From assembly GCA_031367895.1 (NCBI GenBank), contig JANLQP010000093.1, positions 1 to 64,000 on the forward strand: a stretch of 64,000 bases of DNA, given 5' to 3'. This document shows, one piece after another, positions 16,010 through 24,788 of the stretch (its first letter is position 1; each line of letters opens with the position of its first letter). Source of the stretch: Ga0077555 sp031367895 (GTDB lineage Bacteria > Pseudomonadota > Alphaproteobacteria > Rhizobiales > Hyphomicrobiaceae). The position numbers and the translations under genes are program-made. The notes beneath the pieces were generated by a model. It ran no database searches. It was given only the letters and a program-made list of their open reading frames with translations, and was not told the origin of the DNA.

Positions 16010-17341
16010 TCAAACGTAGATCTTCTTCAGCTCGGCCTCGCAGGCCTTGACCACATCTTCCGCGCTTGCGCCCTTGATGGCGGAGGCGAACATGTTGACG
16101 ATCAAGTACTTGGAGAGTACCTCAGCGGCCTTGGCGTTCGGTGGGCCGGCGCGGCCCGGGGTCGCACCGAGCTTGCCGGCAACGGCGAACGGCTTCATCA
16201 CCGGGTCCTTGTCCCACATCGGGTGCGTTTCCCAACTCTTGGTGCCGGGCGTGTCGAAGCCGAGGCCCATCTGGAACCACTGCTCGTAGTTCTCCTTCTT
16301 GTGGAGGAACATGAGTAGTTCTTTGGCCGCCTTCTGGTTCTTCGAGTAGCTCGGCATCACGTGCGACTGGAAGGTGTGGAACGCGAACTTGCCCTTCGGC
16401 CCGGCCGGCAGCTCGGCGTGCAGGATGTCGGACGCAAGCTCTTCCTTCTTGTCGGTCAGATACTTGCCCTTCTCGCGGTTGGCGAGCAGGTAGATCGAGG
16501 CGCCGTTCAGCGTCGAGCTGATTTCGCCGGCGAGGAAGGCACGGTTGTTGGAGGCGTCATCCCAGGCGAGACCGCCCTCGTCAAACGAGTCCTTCCACAT
16601 CGCCGTCATGAATTTGACGGCCTCGACCGTGTCCTTCGAATTGATGACAACTTGGCCCTTTTCGTCGACCTCGGCGCCACCGAAGCTCCACAGGAACGGA
16701 TAGGCGAACGTCGGCGGGTCGCCGAACGACTGCCCGAGTGCCTGGCCGAGCGGCGTTCCCTTAGCCTTCAATTTCTTGCCGACGTCGCGGTAGGCATCCC
16801 ACGTCTGGGGGAACGAGTTTGCGCCGACCTCGGCGAACCAGGATTTGCGGTAGGCATTGAGCGCGCCGACGATCGCCATCGGCATGGCGACCCACTTGTC
16901 GCCGACTTTGCAGTTACCTTCAGAGACGCCGTAGTAGCCGCCCTGCTCCTTGCCGATCGCGTCCGCCACGTCCGACAGATCAGCGAGGCTGTTGTGGTAG
17001 AGGTGCGGGTGGTTGTTGAACAGCATGATCAGGTCCGGGCCAGCGCCGGACTGGATGCCCGATGTAATGCGCGGCTGCAGATCGTTGCCGTTCACGGTCT
17101 CGAACTTGACCTTGATACCGAGTGCCTTTTCAGCCTCGGGCGCGAGCTTTTCGCGGATCAGCTTGTCGCAGGTCGGAACGAAATCATTCCAGCGCAGCCA
17201 GTGCACTTCGGTCACCTGGGCGATGGCGGGCGCCCGGCCACTGGCCAGAATTCCGGCCATGCCGCCAGCTGCGGCGGCGGTCCCAGCCGCGGTCGTTTTC
17301 AAGAATTTACGTCGGCTCACTCGGCTCACTCGGCTCGTCAT
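16010..17341 (-). CDS. Tat-exported extracellular solute-binding protein, family 1
   Basis: A 443-residue periplasmic binding protein. The N-terminus SRRKFLKTTAAGT is a twin-arginine signal (RRxFLK) followed by a hydrophobic stretch and a likely cleavage after PAIAQ, about residue 42. The mature protein has the family-1 pattern, with VKFETVNGNDLQPRI and a later FHTFQSHVMPSYSKNQKAAK segment. GGGAGGAAGCC precedes ATG 17341. It should capture a sugar or sugar-like ligand and deliver it to the downstream permeases. Export by Tat suggests folding in the cytoplasm. Three 9-bp tandem units (17313-17339) encode SRVSRVSRR just before the signal. Confidence 0.92.
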   Translation of the reverse strand: MTSRVSRVSRRKFLKTTAAGTAAAAGGMAGILASGRAPAIAQVTEVHWLRWNDFVPTCDKLIREKLAPEAEKALGIKVKFETVNGNDLQPRITSGIQSGAGPDLIMLFNNHPHLYHNSLADLSDVADAIGKEQGGYYGVSEGNCKVGDKWVAMPMAIVGALNAYRKSWFAEVGANSFPQTWDAYRDVGKKLKAKGTPLGQALGQSFGDPPTFAYPFLWSFGGAEVDEKGQVVINSKDTVEAVKFMTAMWKDSFDEGGLAWDDASNNRAFLAGEISSTLNGASIYLLANREKGKYLTDKKEELASDILHAELPAGPKGKFAFHTFQSHVMPSYSKNQKAAKELLMFLHKKENYEQWFQMGLGFDTPGTKSWETHPMWDKDPVMKPFAVAGKLGATPGRAGPPNAKAAEVLSKYLIVNMFASAIKGASAEDVVKACEAELKKIYV

Positions 17342-17548
17342 GGCTTCCTCCCTGGAGATGCCTAAGTATCAGGTGGGCATTATTCGCCCTGATTGTGGCG
17401 CATCTTTACGCGGTGGTGACGAGAATACAAGGCTGCCATCACACCGGACCGCGGGCGCGCTACATCGTCAACGAGCGTCAACGAGCGTCGGCGATCGCCG
17501 CGTAGCGAACAGTCAGCCAACGGTCAGAACCTTAGGCGGCGCTCGTGC

Positions 17549-18952
17549 CTAGTTCTTGCCCCAACGCGTCAGGTGCACGAACAGGGCGGTGGCTGCTCCG
17601 TAGGACAACATCGCGCAGGCGACCAAAGCTGCCAGATCGGAAAACGTCCCGTTGGTCGCAACCAGCCACAATCCGCCAGCGATCACGACAGCCAGGCGAG
17701 CTGTGCCGGCGAGCACGGGCCCAAGGATCTTGCCCGAGCCTTGCGACGCGAAGTAAAGGCACAGGCCAATGCCATAGGCAGGAAATCCGATTCCGGCAAT
17801 GCTGAGATAGGTATTGGCCGCATCCAGCACTGCAGCATCACTCGTGAAAATCCGCCCCCACAGCGCTGGCTGCAACGCGATGATCAGGCCGATAGCACCG
17901 ATCAGACCGCCCGAGAGCAGCGCACCGGTCCAGGCGACACGGCGCGCGCGGGCGATGTTGTTGGCACCGATCGCCATGCCGACCATCGGCACGCAGGCGA
18001 CGCCGATCGCGAAAGCGATGGGCACCAGCAGCAGCTCGAGCCGGACGCCGATGCCGAATCCAGCCAGCGCTTCCGTGCCAAAGGCAGCCGCAAAGCGTGC
18101 CAGAATGATGACGACCAGGATCGACTGGATCGGCGAAAGGCAAGCGACGGCGCCGACCTTGAGGATGTCGCGGAACATCTCGGGCAGCAGCCTCACGCCC
18201 TGCATCGCAAGCCGCAATCGCGCCTGTGGCCGGGTCATCCACCAGACCAGAAACAGTGTGCCGACGCCGTAGGCCGCGACCTGTCCGATGGCGACACCGC
18301 GAATGCCGAGGCGCGGAAACGGCCCGAGCCCAAGCGACAGCACAGCGCCAATAGCAATCTGCAGCAAACCAACGGCGACGATCGTCGCCGACGGCAGGCG
18401 CATGTTGCCGGTGCCGCGCGCGATCGAGACGAGGGAGTTGAACAGCCAGATCGTGATCGCGCCGCTGAAAAACGCACCGGAATAGGCCACGGCCTGATCG
18501 AGGACGGCGCCGCTGCCACCCAGGGTCCGGTAGAGCGCCGGCCCGAACGCCCACAGCAGGGCGGACAACACAAGACCGACGCTGATGCCGATCGCCAACG
18601 CATGCATGGCCATCGCCTTGGCACGCGCAGCATCGCCCGAGCCGAGTGCCCGGCTGATGGCCGAGGAAACGCCGCCGCCGATGGCGCCCGAGGACAGCAT
18701 CATCGTCAGCATGATCATCGGGAACACGAGCGCCATGGCGGCGAGCGACTCGGTGCCGAGCAGACCGATGTAACTTGTCTCCGCAATTGCAACCAGGGAT
18801 TGCACGCTGAGCGCGATCACATTGGGGATCGCCAGCGCGACGAGCGTCGGCAAGATGCGGCCATTCAGCAGCGGCCTCGACCGGCTTGTCGCTGATATCG
18901 CGGCGTCGTCATCCAAAGCGCAAATCCCTACCAAACCAGGCGCCAAGTGCAT
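17549..18952 (-). CDS. MATE-family efflux transporter
   Basis: About 467 residues with twelve hydrophobic helices in two similar halves, as in MATE/NorM/DinF exporters. The first half opens with LPTLVALAIPNVIALSVQ and contains ETSYIGLLGTESLAAMAL, a typical N-terminal MATE signature. An Na+- or H+-driven drug or metabolite exporter is expected. The start is uncertain: ATG 18952 is used, but a GTG at 19009 is also open, and neither has a clear ribosome site. It is not obviously in an operon with BioY upstream. Confidence 0.88.
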   Translation of the reverse strand: MHLAPGLVGICALDDDAAISATSRSRPLLNGRILPTLVALAIPNVIALSVQSLVAIAETSYIGLLGTESLAAMALVFPMIMLTMMLSSGAIGGGVSSAISRALGSGDAARAKAMAMHALAIGISVGLVLSALLWAFGPALYRTLGGSGAVLDQAVAYSGAFFSGAITIWLFNSLVSIARGTGNMRLPSATIVAVGLLQIAIGAVLSLGLGPFPRLGIRGVAIGQVAAYGVGTLFLVWWMTRPQARLRLAMQGVRLLPEMFRDILKVGAVACLSPIQSILVVIILARFAAAFGTEALAGFGIGVRLELLLVPIAFAIGVACVPMVGMAIGANNIARARRVAWTGALLSGGLIGAIGLIIALQPALWGRIFTSDAAVLDAANTYLSIAGIGFPAYGIGLCLYFASQGSGKILGPVLAGTARLAVVIAGGLWLVATNGTFSDLAALVACAMLSYGAATALFVHLTRWGKN

Positions 18953-19248
18953 GCCGAGACAGAAGGCGGCCGGACCAGTGACATGCATGAGCGTTTGAGC
19001 GCCGAGCACAGCGACAACGATAGCGACGGTCTGAAATCAAGAAGTGTAGGATAGCAGGAGAATGTTGCCATTCACCTGACGCGACGGCGCGATCTCGCGG
19101 ATCGACCCTCATTTGCGGCCGATGGTTAGGCGCGGATGGCCGAACGACTTGGAATTCCAACGCAGCACTCAAGCGGTCCAAGCCGTCCAGCGCCCGGTGC
19201 TAGCTTGGATCATGTACCAGCTTGGACGTGTCGCTGGTGCCGTTCGTG

Positions 19249-19833
19249 TCATCGCTTTACGAGGTGCCAGACGGCAGGGAGCGCCAGCGCGGCAAGCGCG
19301 GTTTTCACCAGGGTAGCTAAATAGAATGGAGCCACGCCGGCAATCCAGGCCTTTTCCGGCCCGATCAGCGTGGCAAGCCAAGCCCAGCCGCAGATCAGGA
19401 TCACGACGTGACCGAGCATCATCGCCGTGAACATCCAAGGGATCGAGCGGTCCCAACCGCGGGCTGCGAGGCAGCCGATCAACGCAACTCCAGCCATGAA
19501 TCCGACGAGGTAGCCGCCGGTTGGTCCGACCATGTAGGCAAGGCCCAATCCCTTGTCGGGCGTGCCGGCGAAAACGGGCAGTCCAGCGGCTCCTTCGAGC
19601 AAGTAGAGCGCCACTGTTACCAGCCCCAAGCGCCAGCCGAGTGCCGCCCCCAGTGCCAGAACCACCAGCGTCTGCATCGTCATCGGCACCGGCCAGAACG
19701 GCACCTGCACCTTGGCCGATATCCACAACAGCCCGGAACCGGCAATTGCCAACAATGCGCTCCGCATCAGGCTGTGAGCGCTGGCCGGCCAAAGGGCGGT
19801 TGCAATCGTCGGAGTCGGAGAGGTGGCGATCAT
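19249..19833 (-). CDS. bioY: BioY biotin transporter, ECF S-component
   Basis: A 194-residue membrane protein with six helices. Conserved BioY segments are KVQVPFWPVPMTMQTLVVL, GAAGLPVFAG, and GPTGGYLVGFMAG. It binds biotin in the membrane. No EcfA/EcfT (BioM/BioN) genes are in the window; solitary BioY proteins are known to work alone or with a shared energy module. ATG 19833 was chosen because AAGG precedes it and upstream in-frame sequence does not look like BioY. It is divergent from lspA. Confidence 0.9.
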   Translation of the reverse strand: MIATSPTPTIATALWPASAHSLMRSALLAIAGSGLLWISAKVQVPFWPVPMTMQTLVVLALGAALGWRLGLVTVALYLLEGAAGLPVFAGTPDKGLGLAYMVGPTGGYLVGFMAGVALIGCLAARGWDRSIPWMFTAMMLGHVVILICGWAWLATLIGPEKAWIAGVAPFYLATLVKTALAALALPAVWHLVKR

Positions 19834-20075
19834 CGAGAGTTGCCTTGCGTTGGCTTGTTCAATGGATTGACTGACCGCAGTCGTGCCACGCGCGCGGCAT
19901 ACTGGCAATCGGGGAATGCTGTTTCGTGCGACCCTGCTCCCCCGGCCGAACGATTGCGATCGATCACACATGTTGAAAATCCAGGCCTCGAACTTTGCCG
20001 GGATTTGTCTCCGCCGCGGCATGGGGCAACGCCACGCACTTGCTCCAATCGGGCTGTGCGACTAGAGGAATGACC

Positions 20076-20591
20076 ATGAGCACCGACCAAATGTCCGCGT
20101 TCTTCTGGGGGCCCTTCTCGCGCATATGCGCCTGGACGGCTGTGCTTTCGTTCGTCGTCGATCAGGCTCACAAGTGGTGGATGCTAGCCGTCTACCAGAT
20201 AAAGACACGTGGCCGCGTGCCGGTTACACCGTTCATGGATTTCGTTTATGTGCTGAACACGGGCGTCAGCTTCGGTACGTTCACCTGGGTCGGACCGTTG
20301 CTGCTGCTGGCTTTTGCGCTCCTGACCGCAATAGGTCTCTGGGTCTGGCTGGCGCGCTCAGGTACGGGGCCGCTGATGGCGATCAGTCTCGGCCTCGTCA
20401 TCGGCGGTGCGCTGGCCAACGGCCTCGACCGCATCCTGCACGGGGGCGTTGTCGATTACGTATCCCTGCATGCATTCGACTACTACTGGTACGTGTTCAA
20501 CATCGCTGACGCGGCGATAGTTGCAGGGGTCATAGGCCTCTTGTATGATTCGTATCTGACGAGTCGAAATGACGCCTCAAATGCGGCGTAA
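20076..20591 (+). CDS. lspA: Lipoprotein signal peptidase II
   Basis: A 171-residue inner-membrane aspartyl protease with four helices. The motifs NTGVSFGTF (family NxGxxFG), GGALANGLDRI, and VVDYVSLH with FNIADAAIV supply the two catalytic aspartates. AGAGGA lies 6 nt before ATG 20076. It cleaves diacylglyceryl-modified prolipoproteins. The next gene encodes a lipoprotein; the lspA, lipoprotein, M16, M16 order is common in this bacterial order. Confidence 0.93.
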   Translation: MSTDQMSAFFWGPFSRICAWTAVLSFVVDQAHKWWMLAVYQIKTRGRVPVTPFMDFVYVLNTGVSFGTFTWVGPLLLLAFALLTAIGLWVWLARSGTGPLMAISLGLVIGGALANGLDRILHGGVVDYVSLHAFDYYWYVFNIADAAIVAGVIGLLYDSYLTSRNDASNAA

Positions 20592-20685
20592 TGCGACTAA
20601 GACGCTCCGATCCGGACCTCGAGAAGCCGGACGGACGGGGCTGCAGAATTGACCATTGAATAGACCATTGGCTCGGGACGCACAG

Positions 20686-21174
20686 ATGGCCATCGCACTG
20701 ATGCAGAACGGAAATCGTGTTCGTGGCGTGGTCAGCGTCTTCGTACTTGCGGCAGCCTTGACCGGTTGTGGCGCGGGGGGCTTCGACGGTATCGAGGTCA
20801 ATAGCAAGCTTCTGGACTCGGTCGGCCTGACGTCGGATGCGTTCAAGAAAACCGAGGCGAAGACGCAGCCGCGTGCCCCCCTTGTTCTGCCACCGGACGC
20901 CAGCAGATTGCCTGAGCCCGGCGCGGCGCCGCAGGCCGTTCCAGTTGCCCTGGCAGCGGGCGATTCGGCGTGGCCGCTTGACCCAGAGAAGAAAAAATTG
21001 AACGACGCAGAGTCCAAGAAGCTCGCGCTGGAAAAGTATTGCAAGGATGGCAACTGGAAACAGCAGGCCACCAAGGACGAGGTTGCTGCTGCCGAGGCAG
21101 CTGCAAAGAATGGCACGTGCGGCAATTCGCTGTTTGGCGTGATTACAGGCGCGATCACCGGCAACAAGGAGTGA
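20686..21174 (+). CDS. DUF3035-like lipoprotein
   Basis: A 162-residue lipoprotein. The N-terminal signal ends in the lipobox LTGC (Cys at about residue 26), so the protein should be acylated and anchored to a membrane facing the periplasm. The mature part is Lys/Ala-rich and includes TSDAFKKTE and APLVLPPDASRLPEP; the latter fits the APLxxPPxxxLxxP stretch of alphaproteobacterial DUF3035 proteins. Function unknown. It follows lspA by 94 bp. ATG 20686 is preferred over an upstream TTG. Confidence 0.75.
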   Translation: MAIALMQNGNRVRGVVSVFVLAAALTGCGAGGFDGIEVNSKLLDSVGLTSDAFKKTEAKTQPRAPLVLPPDASRLPEPGAAPQAVPVALAAGDSAWPLDPEKKKLNDAESKKLALEKYCKDGNWKQQATKDEVAAAEAAAKNGTCGNSLFGVITGAITGNKE

Positions 21175-21415
21175 TTTCGCGCATGCTGCTCAAGCGCAGC
21201 CGCCGATTTGCGCGAACGTTAAATCATTGTCATTTGACATTGCGCGGCAGCCACCCGAAGTGTCGGGCGCCTGCCGCGCCGCGTTTTCGGTCTGGCCCCC
21301 GTCTCAATCAACTGTCGGCTTCATGACCACCGTCACAGTTGCAACGCCATTGCTGTCCAGTGTCGGCGGCGATAACCACGTCCCGTGTCTCTCCCCCTCG
21401 CAGGAACTGCCCACC

Positions 21416-22813
21416 ATGCTGACCAGGGCTTGCCGACGTCTCCCAACCCTCATCGCGGCGATCATCATGCTGTCACTTTCCTTGCACGTCCGTCAGGCCG
21501 CGGCGCAAACTCGCGCGGCCGAGTTTTCGCTCAAAAATGGATTGCGTATTATCGTGGTGCCCGACAATCGTGCGCCCGTCGTGACGCACATGGTCTGGTA
21601 CCGCGTCGGCGCCGCGGATGAGCCGCCGGGTGTCTCCGGCATCGCCCACTTCCTCGAGCATTTGATGTTCAAATCCACCGAGAAGATCGCCAACGGCGAG
21701 TTCTCGAAGATCGTGTCGCGCCTCGGCGGGCAGGACAACGCCTTCACCGGCCACGACGTCACCGCCTACTATCAGCGCGTCGCCAAGGATCGTCTGCGCA
21801 CTGTCATGGAAATGGAGGCGGACCGCATGGTCAACCTCAAGCTCGACGAAAAGGAAGTGTTGACCGAGCGCAACGTCATCCTCGAGGAGCGCCGGTCACG
21901 CACCGAGAACAGCCCGTCGGCAATTCTCGACGAACAGATGAGCGCGGCGCTTTATCTGGCGCATCCGTACCGCCTCCCGGTGATCGGTTGGGAGCACGAG
22001 ATGGCAAAGCTCTCGCGCGAGGATGCGCTGCGGTTCTACAAGCGCTATTACGCGCCGAACAATGCCATCTTGGTTGTTACCGGCGACGTCGTGCCAGCCG
22101 AGGTGCGCGACATGGCCGAGCAGATCTATGGCGTTATTCCGGCGAACCCGAACGTCGTCGTGCATCCGCGTCCCCAGGAGCCGCCGCACCGGGCACCACG
22201 CCGAGTCGATCTCATGGATCAGCGTGCCGGCAAGCCGTCGTGGAACCGCCAGTACTTGGCCCCAAGCTATCTGACTGCCGAGCCAGGAGAGGCCGAGGCG
22301 CTCGACCTGCTGATGAAAATCGCGACCTCCGGCGCAACGAGCCGCCTCTACAAGCGCCTTGTCGTCGAGGATCGTCTCGCCTCCAGCGCCGGCGGGTGGT
22401 ACTCGGGCGCTGCTCGCGACAGCGGCAAGATCGCGATCTATGCGGTGCCGGCTGACGGCGTTACGCTGGACAAGCTCGAAGCTGGAGTCGATGCCGTGCT
22501 GGCCGACATTAGGGCCAAGGGCCTGACCGAGCCGGAACTCGAGCGCGCCAAGAAGACCTATCTCGCGGAGTACGTCTACGAGAGCGACAACCAGGCGTCG
22601 CTGGCGCGCCGTTACGGCTGGTCGTTGACAGTTGGCCGCTCAGTGAAGGACATCGAGGACTGGCCCGATCGCATCGGCAAAGTCTCGCTCGCCGACGTGC
22701 AGAAGGTGGCGAAGAAGTATCTGGACGTCCGGCACGCAGTTACCGGCACGCTGGTTCCGGGAACGCCCGACGCCGAGCCTGCCGCCAAGCCCGCCGCTCC
22801 CAACCGTTCTTGA
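21416..22813 (+). CDS. M16 zinc peptidase, catalytic subunit
   Basis: A 465-residue periplasmic pitrilysin-type protease. A signal peptide covers about residues 1-31 (ends RQAAAQ). The inverted zinc motif HFLEH is at residues 78-82, and the distal Glu is probably in ERNVILEERRSR (about 145-156). It is followed, 12 bp later, by a related protein lacking the zinc ligands; such pairs form heterodimers in alphaproteobacteria. It would degrade peptides in the periplasm. ATG 21416 is preferred because the signal peptide begins there. Confidence 0.92.
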   Translation: MLTRACRRLPTLIAAIIMLSLSLHVRQAAAQTRAAEFSLKNGLRIIVVPDNRAPVVTHMVWYRVGAADEPPGVSGIAHFLEHLMFKSTEKIANGEFSKIVSRLGGQDNAFTGHDVTAYYQRVAKDRLRTVMEMEADRMVNLKLDEKEVLTERNVILEERRSRTENSPSAILDEQMSAALYLAHPYRLPVIGWEHEMAKLSREDALRFYKRYYAPNNAILVVTGDVVPAEVRDMAEQIYGVIPANPNVVVHPRPQEPPHRAPRRVDLMDQRAGKPSWNRQYLAPSYLTAEPGEAEALDLLMKIATSGATSRLYKRLVVEDRLASSAGGWYSGAARDSGKIAIYAVPADGVTLDKLEAGVDAVLADIRAKGLTEPELERAKKTYLAEYVYESDNQASLARRYGWSLTVGRSVKDIEDWPDRIGKVSLADVQKVAKKYLDVRHAVTGTLVPGTPDAEPAAKPAAPNRS

Positions 22814-22825
22814 GGATTGCCACAC

Positions 22826-24640
22826 ATGTCAGATCCTCGTTCGTCTGATCCCCGCCCGCCGCGCGAGCGCGACAACCCGGCACGCGGTTTCCGCGAATTC
22901 GGGCTCGTGGCTGCTGCGGTTGCCGTGTTGCTCGCCGGCGTTGCCGTTTGGCGCCCCTGGTCGAAACCGGATACGGTTGCAGTCAAGGCACCGGAGGTCG
23001 TGAAGACTGTGACGGCCGCAAGCCCGACGACGGCGCCCGCTTCCGATGCGAAGGCGGCCGTAAAGCCGGCTGAATTAAAGGCTGCTGAAGTGACGGCGCC
23101 TGAAGTCAAGGTGCCTGAAGTCAAGGCATCTGAAGTCAAAGCATCTGAAGTCAAAGCTGGCGAAATCAAGCAGGCAACCGCGGCAACGCCGCTGGCTGCC
23201 GTCCCGGCACCGGCTACACCAACACTTTCTGCACCAGCCCCGGCGGCGAAAACGGCCGAGGCACCCGCCAAACAACCAGAACCAGCGCCGCAGCCGACGC
23301 CATTGGCGCCGGCTATCACTCCGTCCACGGCGCCGACAGCGGCACCTGCAACAACGGCCGCAGCCAAGACCGAGGCCCGCACCAGCATGAAGATCCAGCA
23401 CGTCAAGAGCCCCGGCGGCATCGAAGCCTGGCTGGTCGAAGAGCACAGCGTACCGCTGCTGGCGCTGCGCTTCGTCTTTGATGGCGGCAATACGCAGGAC
23501 CCGGCGAGCAAGGAGGGCGTCGCCAACTTCATGACGGCGATGCTCGACGAAGGTGCTGGCGACTTCGACCACACACGTTTCCAAGAGCGCATGGAGGAAC
23601 TGGCGTTCCGCATGAGCTTCGAAGACGCGCGCGACGCGTTCTACGGCAACTTCGAGACGCTCTCCGCCAACCGTGACGCGTCACTCGACATGCTGCGACT
23701 GGCCATCACCAAGCCGCGCTTCGAAAGCGAAGCCGTCGATCGGATCAGGAAGCAACTGCTGGCTAGCCTCGCTTTCGCAGCTAAGAGCCCGGACAAGGTG
23801 GCCGGCAGGGCCTGGAGCGCCACAGCGTTTGCGGGTCACCCCTACGGCCGCCCAGCCGACGGCACGCCACAAAGCGTCGCCGCCATCACGCGCGACGATC
23901 TCGAAACCTATCGCCAGAAGAACTTCGCGCGCGACACGCTGCGTGTCGTTGCCGTCGGCGACATCAATGCGATTGAGCTTGGCGCCATCCTCGACCGCGT
24001 GTTCGGAGATCTGCCGGCGAAGGCCGAGCTTGCTCCGGTTGCGACCGTAGAGCCGTCCGCGAAGGAGAAGCTCAACGTCATCGAAATGGATGTGCCGCAA
24101 TCGGTGGTGCAGTTCGGCATGGCGGGTTTGGCGCGGAAGGACAAGGATTTCCTCCCCGGTTTCATCCTGAACCAGATCCTCGGCGGCGGCGGTTTCGCGT
24201 CGCGGCTGACCGAGGAGGTGCGCGAGAAGCGCGGCCTCGCCTACTCCGTTTACAGCTACCTGCAGCCTTACAAGCACGCGGCGATCTTCGGCGGCGGCGT
24301 CGCCACCAAGAACGAGGAGGTCGGGCAATCGCTCGACGTCATCCGCGCGGAACTGAAGCGCATGGCGGACGATGGTCCGACGGCGGCCGAGTTCGCCAAC
24401 GCCAAGAGCTACCTGACAGGTTCGTTCGCGCTGCGCTTCGACAGCAACTCGAAGATCGCCAGCCAGTTGCTGTGGATGCTGCAGGAGGAGATGGGCATCG
24501 ACTATGTCGAGAAGCGCAATGCGCTGGTCGAGGCAGTGACGCTCGATGACGTGAAGCGTGTGGCGAAGCGCTTGCTGAAGTCGGACGATCTCATCATCAC
24601 GGTCGTCGGCAAACCGAAGGGCCTCGGCCAGAAGAGCTGA
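22826..24640 (+). CDS. M16 peptidase-like protein, non-catalytic partner with repeat linker
   Basis: A 604-residue protein. One membrane anchor at about residues 26-44 is followed by a long Ala/Pro/Lys linker (45-187), then the two M16 domains. Where the catalytic partner has HFLEH, this one has NFMTAMLDEG, so zinc binding is lost. The second domain keeps EEVREKRGLAYSVYSYL, with the Arg-Tyr pair that non-catalytic subunits donate to the active site. It is anchored to the inner membrane by the N-terminus, unlike its secreted partner. The linker contains a pentapeptide repeat (23081-23170). Confidence 0.9.
   Translation: MSDPRSSDPRPPRERDNPARGFREFGLVAAAVAVLLAGVAVWRPWSKPDTVAVKAPEVVKTVTAASPTTAPASDAKAAVKPAELKAAEVTAPEVKVPEVKASEVKASEVKAGEIKQATAATPLAAVPAPATPTLSAPAPAAKTAEAPAKQPEPAPQPTPLAPAITPSTAPTAAPATTAAAKTEARTSMKIQHVKSPGGIEAWLVEEHSVPLLALRFVFDGGNTQDPASKEGVANFMTAMLDEGAGDFDHTRFQERMEELAFRMSFEDARDAFYGNFETLSANRDASLDMLRLAITKPRFESEAVDRIRKQLLASLAFAAKSPDKVAGRAWSATAFAGHPYGRPADGTPQSVAAITRDDLETYRQKNFARDTLRVVAVGDINAIELGAILDRVFGDLPAKAELAPVATVEPSAKEKLNVIEMDVPQSVVQFGMAGLARKDKDFLPGFILNQILGGGGFASRLTEEVREKRGLAYSVYSYLQPYKHAAIFGGGVATKNEEVGQSLDVIRAELKRMADDGPTAAEFANAKSYLTGSFALRFDSNSKIASQLLWMLQEEMGIDYVEKRNALVEAVTLDDVKRVAKRLLKSDDLIITVVGKPKGLGQKS
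23081..23170 (+). repeat. 15-bp tandem repeat encoding (A/V)-x-E-V-K
   Basis: Six in-frame 15-bp units of the form GCATCTGAAGTCAAA encode AAEVT, APEVK, VPEVK, ASEVK, ASEVK, AGEIK. The two middle units are identical at DNA level, which suggests recent slippage. It lies in the linker between membrane anchor and M16 domains and probably sets linker length and charge. Confidence 0.85.
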
Positions 24641-24675
24641 GGTTGGTTGCTTGCGCATCCAGCGCGGTTTCATTG

Positions 24676-24731
24676 GCGCCTTCGGATGCCCACTTGCGCA
24701 TCCGGCGCGTGGTGTCTGGCTTCAGGCTGAC
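24676..24731. repeat. Interspersed intergenic repeat, copy 2 (inverted relative to copy 1)
   Basis: The reverse complement carries the same ordered blocks as 1573-1658. The shared block GCGCCTTCGGATGCCCA (24676-24692) is an exact reverse complement of 1642-1658, and GCGCATCCGGCG (24696-24707) of 1601-1612. Just downstream (24750-24774) is a further GGTGCC/GGCACC hairpin. The element lies between the M16 partner gene and pgi. Confidence 0.6.
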
Positions 24732-24788
24732 ACCTTGAGAACTGTCTCGGTGCCAGGTTGAAGCCAGGCACCGCATCGGGGCGGAACG

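Noticed and set aside
17313..17339. 9-bp tandem repeat as a mobile-element mark
   Set aside because: It is three in-frame units coding for SRV at the Tat signal; slippage within the gene explains it.
17573..18895. Plus-strand open frame of 440 codons over the MATE gene
   Set aside because: Antisense, composed mainly of Arg, Gln, Asp and His; the minus strand encodes a twelve-helix transporter.
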